Assembly (NCBI GenBank): GCA_027452265.1
Contig: DAIDGR010000110.1
Coordinates: 1-64,000 of the forward strand
DNA: 64,000 nt
Direction of reading: 5' to 3'
Source: Caulobacteraceae bacterium
Lineage (GTDB): Bacteria > Pseudomonadota > Alphaproteobacteria > Caulobacterales > Caulobacteraceae
Below the pieces are notes generated by a model. It saw only the letters and a program-made list of their open reading frames with translations. It did no database searches and was not told the origin of the DNA. Position 1 is the first letter of the stretch. The number at the start of each line of letters is the position of its first letter. Both the position numbers and the translations under genes were made by a program. Below, piece by piece: positions 44,950 through 54,069 of the stretch.

Positions 44950-46728
44950 ATGAGTTATCGAGCGCCTGTCCGCGATATCCTGTTCTCACTTTACACCGCG
45001 GCGGGCTTCGACGCCTTGACGCCCCTCTATCCGACGGCGGACCGGGAGACGGTGACGGCGGTGCTTGAGGGGGCGGGCACCCTGGCCAATGACGTCCTGG
45101 CGCCATTGAACCGCTCAGGCGACCGCGAAGGCTCCCGACTGGAAAACGGCCAGGTGCGAAGCCCGACCGGCTTTGATGGGGCCTACAAGGCCTTTTCGGA
45201 CGGCGGCTGGCATGGGCTCGCCGCAGAGACCGCTTTTGGCGGCCAGGGGCTACCCAAGGCTCTGGAGACGGCCGTGTTCGAGCCGATCCAGGCGGCGAAC
45301 ATGGCGTTCGGCCTCTGCCCGATGCTCACCGTAGGCGCCATCGAAGCCCTGTCGGCCAACGGCTCCGAAGCGCAGAAGGCGCGCTTTCTGCCCAAGCTGA
45401 TCAGCGGCGCCTGGTCGGGAACCATGAACCTGACCGAGCCCCAGGCGGGCTCGGACCTCGCCCTTGTGGCGACCCGCGCCACGCCCGACGGCGAGGCCTA
45501 TCGGCTGGACGGCCAGAAAATCTACATCACCTGGGGCGATCACGACCTGGCCGAGAACATCGTGCATCTGGTCCTTGCGCGCCTGCCCGACGCGCCGGCG
45601 GGCTCGCGCGGTCTGTCCATGTTCGTCACCTCCAAGCGCCTGGTGCGCGACGATGGGACCTTGGGCGAGGCCAACGGGGTGCGACCGGCCAGCCTCGAGC
45701 ACAAGCTTGGCATCCACGCCTCGCCGACCTGCGTGATGCTCTATGAGGGGGCCAAGGCCGAACTCGTCGGGGCGCCGCACCAGGGTCTGGCGGCCATGTT
45801 CGTGATGATGAACGCCGCCCGGGTTCACGTGGGCGTTCAGGGCGTGGGGCTGGCGGAGCGGGCCTATCAACAGGCCCTGGCCTATTCCCTTGAGCGTAAG
45901 CAGGGCCGTTCGGCCTGGACTGGCGCCTGGCCCTCGCGCCTGTTCGACCACCCCGATGTGCGCCGCACTCTGATGCTGATGAAGGCGAGGATCGAAGCGG
46001 CGCGCGGCGTCTGCCTCTCGACCGCCCTGGCCGGGGACCTGGCGCGGCGCGCGGTCAATCCCATGGACCGGGAGAGCGCCCGGCTACGGGAAGATCTCTT
46101 GACGCCGATCGCCAAGGCCTGGTCCACGGACATGGCCGTTGAGGTGGCCTCCCAGGGCCTGCAGATCCACGGCGGCATGGGCTATGTCGAGGAGACCGGA
46201 GCCGCGCAGCACTATCGCGACGCGCGGATCCTGCCGATCTATGAGGGCGCCAACGGCATTCAGGCGATCGATCTGATGGGCCGCAAGCTGGCCCTCGGCA
46301 AGGGCCGCGCGGTGCGCGAGCTGGTCGGCGATATCTTCCCTACGGCGGGAGCGCTGAAGAGCGCCGACGACGCGTGGCTGCACACCATTGGCGCACGCCT
46401 GGAGGCGGGCCTCGCCGCCGTGCAGTCGGCTACGGGCTGGATGCTGGAGCGGCGCGGACACGCCCAACCCGACGCTCTGGCCGGGGCCAGCGCCTATCTG
46501 CAACTCCTGGGCGATGTGGTGGGCGGCTGGATGCTGGCCAAGGGCGCGCTCGCGGCGTCCGAGTCCCTCGCCCGGGGCGAAGGCGACAAGGACTATTTCC
46601 GCACCAAGATCGGTCTCGCCCGGGTCTATGCCGAGCAGGTCCTCAGCCGCGCTCCCGGCCTCGCCCAGGCGGTGAGCCAGGGGGCCATCGACCTGTTCCG
46701 CGCGACGCCGGAATCCTTGGGAGCCTGA
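44950..46728 (+). CDS. Acyl-CoA dehydrogenase with C-terminal extension (DmdC-like)
   Basis: Predicted 592 residues from MSYRAPVRDILFSL, with GGAG at 44941-44944. It has the long acyl-CoA dehydrogenase form: SGTMNLTEPQAGSDLALV (about 155-175), the catalytic base in ILPIYEGANGIQAIDLMGRKL (about 430), and a C-terminal domain of about 130 residues ending GAIDLFRATP. Members of this group are annotated as 3-methylmercaptopropionyl-CoA dehydrogenase or medium-chain enzymes; specificity is unknown here. FAD-dependent, feeding electron-transferring flavoprotein. Confidence 0.9.
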   Translation: MSYRAPVRDILFSLYTAAGFDALTPLYPTADRETVTAVLEGAGTLANDVLAPLNRSGDREGSRLENGQVRSPTGFDGAYKAFSDGGWHGLAAETAFGGQGLPKALETAVFEPIQAANMAFGLCPMLTVGAIEALSANGSEAQKARFLPKLISGAWSGTMNLTEPQAGSDLALVATRATPDGEAYRLDGQKIYITWGDHDLAENIVHLVLARLPDAPAGSRGLSMFVTSKRLVRDDGTLGEANGVRPASLEHKLGIHASPTCVMLYEGAKAELVGAPHQGLAAMFVMMNAARVHVGVQGVGLAERAYQQALAYSLERKQGRSAWTGAWPSRLFDHPDVRRTLMLMKARIEAARGVCLSTALAGDLARRAVNPMDRESARLREDLLTPIAKAWSTDMAVEVASQGLQIHGGMGYVEETGAAQHYRDARILPIYEGANGIQAIDLMGRKLALGKGRAVRELVGDIFPTAGALKSADDAWLHTIGARLEAGLAAVQSATGWMLERRGHAQPDALAGASAYLQLLGDVVGGWMLAKGALAASESLARGEGDKDYFRTKIGLARVYAEQVLSRAPGLAQAVSQGAIDLFRATPESLGA

Positions 46729-46736
46729 ATCGCAGG

Positions 46737-46768
46737 GGCCCGGGTCTCAGGCGCCTGAGACCCGGGCC
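46737..46768. terminator. Perfect 32-bp palindrome, bidirectional terminator candidate
   Basis: Two arms of 16 bases (GGCCCGGGTCTCAGGC and its reverse complement) meet directly at 46752/46753. The site lies between the convergent acyl-CoA dehydrogenase and peroxiredoxin genes, so it can stop both transcripts, though no T tract follows. Confidence 0.6.
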
Positions 46769-46775
46769 TTCGAAG

Positions 46776-47258
46776 TCAGATCTGGGCCAGCAGGTACTCG
46801 GCCGAGGAGACGCGGAATTCGCCGCCCGCCTCGACATTCAGCTCGACGACGACGCCGTCCTTGGCCAGCAGGGAATAACGCTGAGACCTTGCGCCCATGC
46901 CGAAGCGCGAGCCGTCGAGCTCGAGTCCGACCGCGCGGGTGAAGTCGCCATTTCCGTCGGCCAGCATCAGGATGTCGTCACCGACTCCCTGATCGGCGCC
47001 CCAGGCCTTCATCACGAAGACGTCGTTGACCGAGACGCAGGCGATGGTGTCGACGCCCTTGGCGCGCAGGGCCTCGGCCTGGGCCTTGAAGCCCGGGAGG
47101 TGCTTGGCCGAACAGGTCGGGGTGAACGCGCCCGGGACGGCGAACAGGGCGACGGTCTTGCCCTTGAACAGCGCGTCGCTGGTCAGCGGAGCCGGGCCGT
47201 CCGGGCCGTACACGGTGAAGGTCGCGGCGGGAATCTGATCGCCGATCTTGACGGTCAT
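46776..47258 (-). CDS. Peroxiredoxin (Prx5-type)
   Basis: Predicted 160 residues. The peroxidatic Cys is in PGAFTPTCSAKHLPGF (about C49), with the flanking KTVALFAVP strand and VNDVFVMKAWGADQ and SQRYSLLAKDGVV near the end, matching the Prx5 (redoxin) family. It reduces hydrogen peroxide and organic peroxides using glutathione or thioredoxin. No second resolving Cys is obvious, consistent with a 1-Cys form. Divergent from the YqgE gene at 47372. Confidence 0.92.
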   Translation of the reverse strand: MTVKIGDQIPAATFTVYGPDGPAPLTSDALFKGKTVALFAVPGAFTPTCSAKHLPGFKAQAEALRAKGVDTIACVSVNDVFVMKAWGADQGVGDDILMLADGNGDFTRAVGLELDGSRFGMGARSQRYSLLAKDGVVVELNVEAGGEFRVSSAEYLLAQI

Positions 47259-47371
47259 GACAGGCCTCCTGGCTATCGGTGGGGTGTTCGACTTAGCGAA
47301 AAGGCGTCGCCGCCGCTACCGCCGACGAGGGCTTGATTGGCGGAACCCAAGGGCCGATTCTCCAGGCCGCC

Positions 47372-47944
47372 ATGTCGTCCTCCGAATCCGGCTATCTGGC
47401 GGGTCGCCTGCTGGCGGCCATGCCTGGGATCCAGGACCCCCGCTTCGCCCGGTCCGTGGTCTTCCTGTGCCTGCACGACAAGACCCACGCCATGGGCCTC
47501 GTGATCAACCGCCCCGCGGCGCAGCTCACGCTGCGCCGACTCCTTCAGCAGCTCGATGTGGATCCTGGCGACGCGGGATCAGAGCCGGTTCTGATGGGCG
47601 GACCCGTCGAGCCCGAACGCGGATTCGTGCTGCATAGCGACGAGGCGGGTCTCAGCGAAGCCAGCGTGCGCATCAAGGGCGGCCTCGCCCTCACCGCCTC
47701 GCGGGATATCCTCGAAGGCCTCGCCGGGCGCCGCCCCTGTCCGCGATCGGCGGTCATGGCCGTGGGCTATGCGGGCTGGGACGCGGGACAGCTTGAGCGC
47801 GAGATTCGCGACAATGTCTGGCTGACATGCGAAGCCGAGCCGGATCTGCTGTTCGACGCCGACCACGCGACCAAGTGGTCTCGCACCCTGGCCCGGCTTG
47901 GCGTCAGCGCGGCGCGTCTCGCCAGCCAGTCCGGCGAGGCGTGA
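47372..47944 (+). CDS. YqgE/AlgH family protein
   Basis: Predicted 190 residues from MSSSESGYLAGRL. Typical features are LLAAMPGIQDPRFARSVVFLC, HAMGLVINRPAAQL, GGPVEPERGFVLHS and GYAGWDAGQLEREI. YqgE proteins are small cytoplasmic proteins of uncertain function, linked in some species to transcription of alginate genes. An upstream in-frame TTG (47333) exists but lacks a ribosome site. Ends 22 bases before the convergent GNAT gene. Confidence 0.9.
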   Translation: MSSSESGYLAGRLLAAMPGIQDPRFARSVVFLCLHDKTHAMGLVINRPAAQLTLRRLLQQLDVDPGDAGSEPVLMGGPVEPERGFVLHSDEAGLSEASVRIKGGLALTASRDILEGLAGRRPCPRSAVMAVGYAGWDAGQLEREIRDNVWLTCEAEPDLLFDADHATKWSRTLARLGVSAARLASQSGEA

Positions 47945-47966
47945 GGCGGCGTCAGGGTTGCTGAAA

Positions 47967-48557
47967 TCAGAGCCGCTCGCGCAAGGCCGGCGAGAGCAGG
48001 CCGAACAACAGGTGGTCGCGCCACGCGCCGTCGATCTTGAGATAGGCCCGGGCCAGACCTTCCTGGTCGAAGCCCGCTTTCAGCAGCACCCCGCGCGAAG
48101 CGGCGTTGCTCGGCAGACAGGCCGCCTCGACCCGGTGCAGGCCGAGCCGGTCGAAAGCGAAACAGGACACCGCCTTGACCGCATCCGTCGTGTAGCCCTG
48201 GCGGGTATGGGCCTGACCGACCCAGTAGCCGATCGAACCCATCTGGGCGACGCCGCGGCGGATGTTGGAGAGGGTTATGCCACCCACCAGGGTGTCATCG
48301 CTCTTGCGGAACACGAGGAAGGGGTAGGCGACGCCGCGCTCCATGTCCTGGCTGTAGGCGGCCAGACGACGGCGATAGGCTCCCCGCGTGAGGTCATCGC
48401 TCGGCCAGGTCGGCTCCCAGGGCTGGAGAAAGGCGCGCGAAGCCTCCCGCAGGCTCGACCAGGCGCTGAAGTCGCTGGAGCGATGCGGACGCAGCCTGAC
48501 CCCGCCATAGGAGAGGCGAAGATCCAGGTCAGCCGAAATCCAGTCCAGCAACGCCAT
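47967..48557 (-). CDS. GNAT-family acetyltransferase (RimJ/RimL-like)
   Basis: Predicted 196 residues. It contains LRPHRSSDFSAWSSLR, a middle GGITLSNIRRGVAQMGSIGYWV and the motif A/B parts GQAHTRQGYTTDAVKAVSCF and LHRVEAACLPSNAASRGVLLKAGF, which is close to ribosomal protein N-acetyltransferases. Last gene of the long minus-strand run after the M16 peptidase, 37 bases from it. Confidence 0.88.
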   Translation of the reverse strand: MALLDWISADLDLRLSYGGVRLRPHRSSDFSAWSSLREASRAFLQPWEPTWPSDDLTRGAYRRRLAAYSQDMERGVAYPFLVFRKSDDTLVGGITLSNIRRGVAQMGSIGYWVGQAHTRQGYTTDAVKAVSCFAFDRLGLHRVEAACLPSNAASRGVLLKAGFDQEGLARAYLKIDGAWRDHLLFGLLSPALRERL

Positions 48558-48594
48558 GCCCTATTGTGCCGCGAAACCTTGCCGGACGATAGGC

Positions 48595-49863
48595 TCAGCC
48601 GAACAAGGCCGTCTGGAACCGGGACGCCGCCTCCGCCGCCTTTCGCGGCCCCAGGATCGCCACCGCACAGGCCCCAGGCGCGCGCAGGGTCGTCTCGAAC
48701 GCGTCGAGATCCTCAGGCCCGACCCGATCGATCGCCTCGATATGGGCGGCGGGCGGCTGGACGGCGCCGAGGGTCAGGAGCTCGGTGGCCGCCTGCTCGG
48801 CGCGGGAGGCCAGAGACTCGCGGGCCATCAGAAGTCCGGATTTGAGCTGCGTCTTGGCCCGGGCCAGGGCTTCCGGCGACAGGCGCCTCGCGAAGCCGAC
48901 CAGCTCGCGCGCCACGGCCTCGGCGACGCGTCCGGCGTCTTGCGCGCCACACCCGGCATAGATCCCGAGAACGCCTGCATCGGCCCAGGCCTCGGCATAG
49001 GCGTCGATGGCGTAGGCCAGGCCCAGACGCTCCCGCACCTCCTGGAACAGGCGCGAGGCCATGCCCCCGCCCAGGGCCTCGGCCACCACGCGATGGGTCC
49101 AGTATTGCCCGGCGGCGAGGCCTGGGGCCGGAACCAGGAAGACCAGGTGAGCCTGTTCCAGCCGCCGCGTCTCCGCCACCGCGCCCCCGATAAATGCGGC
49201 GGGTTCAGGCGCTGGGGCGGATGCGCCCGGGGCGGCGCTGAACAGCGCCTCGGCCTGCCGCAGGACCCGCGCCTCGTCGACGGCGCCGGCGACGCTGACC
49301 ACCAGGCGATCCGGGGCGTAGAGCTGGGCGCGCCAGGCCTCCAGCGCCGCGGGGTCGGCGGAGGCGAGACTGATCTCGGTTCCCAGGATCGGTCGGCCCA
49401 GGGCCTGATCGGCGAAGGCCACCGATTGGGCCTGTTCGAACACCTGGTCGTCGGGCGTGTCCACCGCCTCAGCGATCTCCTGGGCCACAACGCGCTTTTC
49501 GCGAGCCAGGTCATCGGCATCCAGGCGGGGGTGCAACACCAGGTCGGCGAGCACGCCCAGGGTCAGGTCGAAGGCCTCGGGCAGGGCCCGCGCCTGAAAA
49601 CTGGTGCGCTCATAACCGGTCGCGGCGTTGATCTGGCCGCCCTCGCCCTCGATCACCTCCACCAGTTCCGCGGCCCCCCGGCCGCCCGCACCCTTGAACA
49701 CCATGTGCTCGAGAAGGTGCGACCAGCCGTTGCGGGTGGCGTCCTCATGGCGCGCGCCGCGACCCGCGACCACGCTGATGGCGACGCTTTGATAGCCCGG
49801 CGCCGGGTCGAAGAGGACGCGGACCCCATTGGCGAGGTCATGCAGACGAGCGGGCTCCCTCAT
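48595..49863 (-). CDS. M16-family zinc metallopeptidase
   Basis: Predicted 422 residues. The inverted zinc-binding motif HLLEHMVFKG is near residue 47, with the third ligand Glu further on (about 120-127, AQEIAEAVDT). The C-terminal half is the paired non-catalytic domain (LGGGMASRLFQEVRERLGLAY). It probably processes exported or misfolded peptides, similar to the mitochondrial processing peptidase family. ATGA overlap with thrC. Confidence 0.93.
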   Translation of the reverse strand: MREPARLHDLANGVRVLFDPAPGYQSVAISVVAGRGARHEDATRNGWSHLLEHMVFKGAGGRGAAELVEVIEGEGGQINAATGYERTSFQARALPEAFDLTLGVLADLVLHPRLDADDLAREKRVVAQEIAEAVDTPDDQVFEQAQSVAFADQALGRPILGTEISLASADPAALEAWRAQLYAPDRLVVSVAGAVDEARVLRQAEALFSAAPGASAPAPEPAAFIGGAVAETRRLEQAHLVFLVPAPGLAAGQYWTHRVVAEALGGGMASRLFQEVRERLGLAYAIDAYAEAWADAGVLGIYAGCGAQDAGRVAEAVARELVGFARRLSPEALARAKTQLKSGLLMARESLASRAEQAATELLTLGAVQPPAAHIEAIDRVGPEDLDAFETTLRAPGACAVAILGPRKAAEAASRFQTALFG

Positions 49864-51278
49864 AGGGCGAGGCAGCCTGCGATGGCGCTCTTGAGGGCGT
49901 CGAGATCCGCCGGAAGGCGGATCACGCGTTCGGGACGGCCGTTCAGGGCCAGGACCTGGGCGGGCGGGGGAACGACATCGCCCGTGGCCGCCGAGACCGC
50001 CTCTGGGAACTTGGCCGGATGGGCGGTGGCGAGGACCACGCGTGGCGAGGCCTCGCGGGTGTCGCCCGCCTCCAGGATGCCGGCGGCGGCAAGGGCGACG
50101 GCGGTGTGCGGGTCGACAAAGCCAAGCCCGCGGTCGTGGGCGAGCGCCATGGTCCGCGAAGTCTCCGCCTCATCGACCGCCCGGGCTGGACCCAGGGCGC
50201 GTATGGCGTTCAACGCCTCACCAGACAAGTTCAGGGCGCCGCCGGCCTCAAAGCCCTCAAAGGCGGCCGCGGTCGCGGCGGCGTCGCGGCCCAGGGCCTC
50301 GAACACCAGGCGCTCGAAGTTGGAAGCGGCCTGGATATCCATGGCCGGGCTTTGGGTCGGCGCCAGGGTGCCGCGAACATAGACGCCAGAGGCGAAGGCC
50401 CGGGGGAGAATGTCGTTGCGATTGGTCGCCGCCAGGATCTCGCCAATCGGCAGGCCCATGGCCCGGGCGGCCCAGCCCGCGAAGGCGTCGCCGAAATTCC
50501 CCGTCGGGACGGCGAAACGGATCTTGCCGCTGATCGTCGACGGGGTTGCCGCGCCAAGCGCCACGGCGGAAGTCGCGTAATAGACGGCCTGGGCCAGGAT
50601 CCGGACGATATTGATCGAGTTGACCGCCGTAAGACGGGCCTCGCGCGCGAAGTCCGCGTCCCGGAACAGGCGCTTGACCAGGGCCTGGCAGGCATCGAAA
50701 TCGCCCTGCACGGCCAGGGCATGGACATTGGATTCGGGCGACGCGGTAATGAAGCGCCGCTGGACCTCAGAGATGCGTCCCTCGGGGAACAGGACCACGA
50801 CATCGGTCCGCGCAACACCGGCAAAGGCCTCGACCGCCGCACCTCCGGTATCGCCGGAGGTCGCGCAGATGATGGTCAGACGCCCGTCTCGCCGCGCCAG
50901 CATCTCGCCGTAGAGCTGGGCGAGGAGCTGCATGGCGATGTCCTTGAAGGCCAGGCTCGGCCCGTGGAACAGCTCGAGGCGCCAGCTTGCCGGACCGATC
51001 TGGACGAGAGGCGCCACGGCCGGGTGCGCGAACCGGGCATAGGCGGCCTGGCACAATCGCCTCAGAGCGGCCGGCTCGAGGCTGTCGCCGACAAAGGGCG
51101 ACAGAATGCGAGCGGCGACCTCAGCGTAGGGGCGACCCGCGAGGTCGGCGATCTCGTCGGTCGAGAGGCGGGGCCAATGTTCCGGCGTGTAGAGGCCGCC
51201 ATCGGGCGCAAGGCCCGCCATCAGGGCGCCTTCGAAGTCCACGGCGGGGGCGACGCCCCGGGTCGAAACGAATCTCAT
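49860..51278 (-). CDS. thrC: Threonine synthase
   Basis: Predicted 472 residues. The PLP lysine is in GPSLAFKDIAMQLL (about 109), the nucleotide/phosphate loop is CATSGDTGGAAVEAF (about 137-151), and VPTGNFGDAFAGW is near 254. It converts O-phosphohomoserine into threonine. It is embedded between surf1 and an M16 peptidase with ATGA overlaps on both sides, so it is translated with the respiratory operon, though homoserine pathway genes are not nearby. Confidence 0.95.
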   Translation of the reverse strand: MRFVSTRGVAPAVDFEGALMAGLAPDGGLYTPEHWPRLSTDEIADLAGRPYAEVAARILSPFVGDSLEPAALRRLCQAAYARFAHPAVAPLVQIGPASWRLELFHGPSLAFKDIAMQLLAQLYGEMLARRDGRLTIICATSGDTGGAAVEAFAGVARTDVVVLFPEGRISEVQRRFITASPESNVHALAVQGDFDACQALVKRLFRDADFAREARLTAVNSINIVRILAQAVYYATSAVALGAATPSTISGKIRFAVPTGNFGDAFAGWAARAMGLPIGEILAATNRNDILPRAFASGVYVRGTLAPTQSPAMDIQAASNFERLVFEALGRDAAATAAAFEGFEAGGALNLSGEALNAIRALGPARAVDEAETSRTMALAHDRGLGFVDPHTAVALAAAGILEAGDTREASPRVVLATAHPAKFPEAVSAATGDVVPPPAQVLALNGRPERVIRLPADLDALKSAIAGCLAL

Positions 51279-52024
51279 CGGCGATATCGCTGCAACAGCA
51301 TGGCCAGATAGAACCAGGCGAGGATTCCGGCCAGGGCGAACCAGGTTAGGGCATAGACGAAATGGTTGTTGGGAATGTCCTCGGGCAGGGCCCTCGGCTG
51401 TACCCCCGGCGCCGCCGGGCGCTCGCTCTCGGCCGCCAGCAGGTAGGGCGCTGGATGGGCCAGGCCTGCCGCCTTGCTGAACTCGGCGAGGGTCGGCCCG
51501 TCGATCAGCCGCGCGACCACCATGCGGGGCGTCCTTTGGATGACCGCCGGCCCCAGCCAGGGCTTCCCCCCGGGCGTGCGCAGGACCCCGACCACCTCGC
51601 CCATCGGCGGGTCGGTCACCGGCGTGGGGGCGGTAAAGCCTTTGAGCCCGGTCGCGAGGCCACGGTCGACGAGGATGCCATCATACGGCCCGAGCGCGGC
51701 GCGACAGGCGCCAAGCAGCCGCCAGCCGATCACGCCGTCGGCGACGGCATAGCGGAAGAGCTGCGGGCCTCGCCGAGGCGCGGGATCGCAGGCCACGGCG
51801 ACCCGGACAAAGCCCTGGTCGCCCGGCGCGGCGAGAACCTGGACGAGGGGGCGCGCCGGAGCGGTCTTCAGCGCCGCGATTCGGGCCAGGAGGGCTTCCT
51901 TCCAGGCCAGGCGGTGCACCTGCCAGACGCCAAGGCCGATCAGCCCTGAAAAGACGATCAGGGCCGCCAGGGTCAGGCCGATGGGAAACCGCGCGCCCCG
52001 CAAGGGGGGGGTCGATCCGGTCAC
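51275..52024 (-). CDS. SURF1-family cytochrome oxidase assembly protein
   Basis: Predicted 249 residues. N-terminal membrane segment (FPIGLTLAALIVFSGLIGLGVWQ) and a C-terminal one (FVYALTWFALAGILAWFYLAML) bracket the periplasmic domain, with the typical GVWQVHRLAWKEALLARI beginning and NNHFVYALTWF end. SURF1 helps insert heme a in subunit I. It overlaps thrC (ATGA) and DUF983 (four bases). Confidence 0.92.
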   Translation of the reverse strand: MTGSTPPLRGARFPIGLTLAALIVFSGLIGLGVWQVHRLAWKEALLARIAALKTAPARPLVQVLAAPGDQGFVRVAVACDPAPRRGPQLFRYAVADGVIGWRLLGACRAALGPYDGILVDRGLATGLKGFTAPTPVTDPPMGEVVGVLRTPGGKPWLGPAVIQRTPRMVVARLIDGPTLAEFSKAAGLAHPAPYLLAAESERPAAPGVQPRALPEDIPNNHFVYALTWFALAGILAWFYLAMLLQRYRR

Positions 52025-52398
52025 GGCGGCGGCCTTTCACCGCGATTGCGCATCTGTGCGGCGATCATCAGGCCTTTCATTGGCCTAAGCAGCCCCAGGC
52101 ATACGGCCGCGCCGATCGGCAACCACACCGCGAGGTCCACCCAGACCGGAGGGTCGTAGATCAATTCCGTGATCAGGGCGGCGAAGACGACGATGAAGCC
52201 GGCGAACAGGATGACGAACACGGCCGGACCATCTCCGCTGTCCACCGTGGTCAGGTCATAGCCACAGACCGGGCAGCGCGGCGCAAGTTTGAGGAACCCG
52301 ACGAACAGCGCGCCCTCGCCGCACCGGGCGCAGCGCCCGCGAAGGCCACGCAGGAAGGGCGCGAGAGGCGCGCCGCGCCCTTCGCCAGCCTCGCTCAA
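52021..52398 (-). CDS. DUF983 zinc-ribbon membrane protein
   Basis: Predicted 125 residues. A zinc-ribbon (CARCGEGALF and APRCPVCGYDL, two CxxC pairs) is followed by two membrane segments (AVFVILFAGFIVVFAALI and VDLAVWLPIGAAVCLGLL). DUF983 genes accompany cytochrome oxidase genes in alphaproteobacteria, so an assembly role is inferred. Overlaps ctaE by four bases. Confidence 0.9.
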   Translation of the reverse strand: MSEAGEGRGAPLAPFLRGLRGRCARCGEGALFVGFLKLAPRCPVCGYDLTTVDSGDGPAVFVILFAGFIVVFAALITELIYDPPVWVDLAVWLPIGAAVCLGLLRPMKGLMIAAQMRNRGERPPP

Positions 52399-53270
52399 TG
52401 GCCCCAGCCGGCCCCAAAGATCACGTACAGGAACGTGAACAGGAAGAGCCAGACGACGTCGACGAAATGCCAGTACCAGGCGGCCGCCTCGAACCCGAAA
52501 TGCTGCTTGGGCGTGAACCCTCCATTCAGCATCCGGATCAGGCAGACCGTGAGAAAGATGGTGCCGACGATGACGTGGAAGCCATGGAAACCCGTCGCCA
52601 TGAAGAAGCTGGATCCATAGAGGCCCGAATTGGCCGCATCAGGCCCATAGAAAAGCTTTTCGGACAGGATGTGGTGGTACTCGTAGCCCTGGATCGAGGT
52701 GAACAGGACGCCCAGCATGATGGTGAGGATCAGGCCAAGCTGAGCGCCTTTGCGGTCGCCCTGCTGCAGGGCGTGGTGCGACCAGGTCACCGTCGTGCCC
52801 GAGAGGAGAAGGGTCAGGGTATTGATCAGCGGAAGCTGAAACGGCGCCACGGCCTCCACACCCTTGGGCGGCCAGGTGGCCCAGGCGGCGCTCACATCGT
52901 CAAGCGGCGAGAGCGTGCGCACGTGATGGAACAGGGCCATCTCGAAGAAGATCCAGAACCAAGCGACGAAGAACATCACCTCCGAGGCGATGAACAGGAT
53001 CATGCCGTATCGCAGGCCGATCGAGACCACCGGCGTATGATCCCCGTGATTGGCCTCTTTGATCACGTCGCGCCACCAGGCGGCCATGGTGAAGAGCACA
53101 CCAGCAGCCCCCAGGGCCAGAACCCACCAGTCGCCCTTGGGAAGGCCCAGAATACCCTTCAACCCGATGACGAGGCCCAGGGCGAGGATCACCGCCGACA
53201 TCGACCCGACCAGCGGCCAGGGACTCGGATTGACGAGGTGATAGTCGTGCTTCACGCCTTCGTGGGCCAT
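52395..53270 (-). CDS. ctaE: Cytochrome c oxidase subunit III
   Basis: Predicted 291 residues with seven membrane helices. The start HDYHLVNPSPWPLVGS and the motifs RDVIKEANHGDHTPVV, FIASEVMFFVAWFWIFFE and GFHGFHVIVGTIFL are diagnostic; the C-terminus AAWYWHFVDVVWLFLF is also typical. The gap to ctaG (106 bases, 53271-53376) is the largest inside the cluster and has no recognisable gene. Confidence 0.96.
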   Translation of the reverse strand: MAHEGVKHDYHLVNPSPWPLVGSMSAVILALGLVIGLKGILGLPKGDWWVLALGAAGVLFTMAAWWRDVIKEANHGDHTPVVSIGLRYGMILFIASEVMFFVAWFWIFFEMALFHHVRTLSPLDDVSAAWATWPPKGVEAVAPFQLPLINTLTLLLSGTTVTWSHHALQQGDRKGAQLGLILTIMLGVLFTSIQGYEYHHILSEKLFYGPDAANSGLYGSSFFMATGFHGFHVIVGTIFLTVCLIRMLNGGFTPKQHFGFEAAAWYWHFVDVVWLFLFTFLYVIFGAGWGH

Positions 53271-53376
53271 GTCCCGCCTTGTCTCCTACACAGGTCCCGC
53301 AGCCACGACGCCGAATCCGGCGCGCGCGACGCGCATCTCGTCCAACCTCGACACCACGGAAGTCGGCGTCGGCGTC

Positions 53377-54069
53377 CTATAGCCCCGCCTTCGCCGTTCC
53401 GCCAAGAGGTCCTGCGGCCGGCGCGGCGCGGGTCTGGGAGGCGGTGGCTTGGGGCTTGGTCTGAGCGGGCGCGGCCTTGCCCGCGTCGGTGGCCGGAAAG
53501 AAGGTATAGGACAGCGTAATATCCGGTTCGTACCGGGTGTCCCGGTCCTGCCCAAAGCGGGGGTCGACGTAATAGACGACGGGAAACTCCGCCGTCTGGC
53601 CCGGCGCGAGGGTCTGGTCGCTGAAACAGAAGCACTCAAGCTTTGAAAAATATTGGCCGGCCGCCTCGGGGACGACATTGAAGAGCGCGCGCGCGGTGAC
53701 CGGGTGGTCGCTCGTGTTCTTGACCCGGAAGAAGGCCAGGTTCGAGGCGCCCAGATGCACGGTCTGGCTGGCCTGTTCGGGCTGGAACTGGAACGGCACG
53801 CCGTTCACGTTGGTGTCGAACTTCACGACCACGGTCTGGGCCGAGACCTGGCTGGGCGCGTAGGCGGCCCGCTTGACGGCCCCGTTGAAGCCGGTGGCCG
53901 CACAGAAGGCGCGATAGAAGGTCGGCGCCTCCGCCACCAGCCCCACCATCACCGCCAGGACGCTAAGACAGACCAGGACCACGCGCTGGTTGGCGCGGGC
54001 GCCGGCGCTCCGCGTCCCGGTCGGAGAGGCCGGGCCTTCGGGAGGGGGCTCAGGGGGTGAGGCCGCCAT
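53377..54069 (-). CDS. ctaG: Cytochrome c oxidase copper-insertion protein CtaG/Cox11
   Basis: Predicted 230 residues from MAASPPEPPP. One N-terminal membrane segment (VVLVCLSVLAVMVGLVA) leads into a periplasmic domain with the copper-binding ECFCFSDQ and the pattern RFDTNVNGVPFQFQP in the form KFDTNVNGVPFQFQP. It delivers Cu to the CuB site. The C-terminal tail (KAAPAQTKPQATASQT) is disordered. Overlaps the small TM gene by about 20 bases. Confidence 0.94.
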   Translation of the reverse strand: MAASPPEPPPEGPASPTGTRSAGARANQRVVLVCLSVLAVMVGLVAEAPTFYRAFCAATGFNGAVKRAAYAPSQVSAQTVVVKFDTNVNGVPFQFQPEQASQTVHLGASNLAFFRVKNTSDHPVTARALFNVVPEAAGQYFSKLECFCFSDQTLAPGQTAEFPVVYYVDPRFGQDRDTRYEPDITLSYTFFPATDAGKAAPAQTKPQATASQTRAAPAAGPLGGTAKAGL

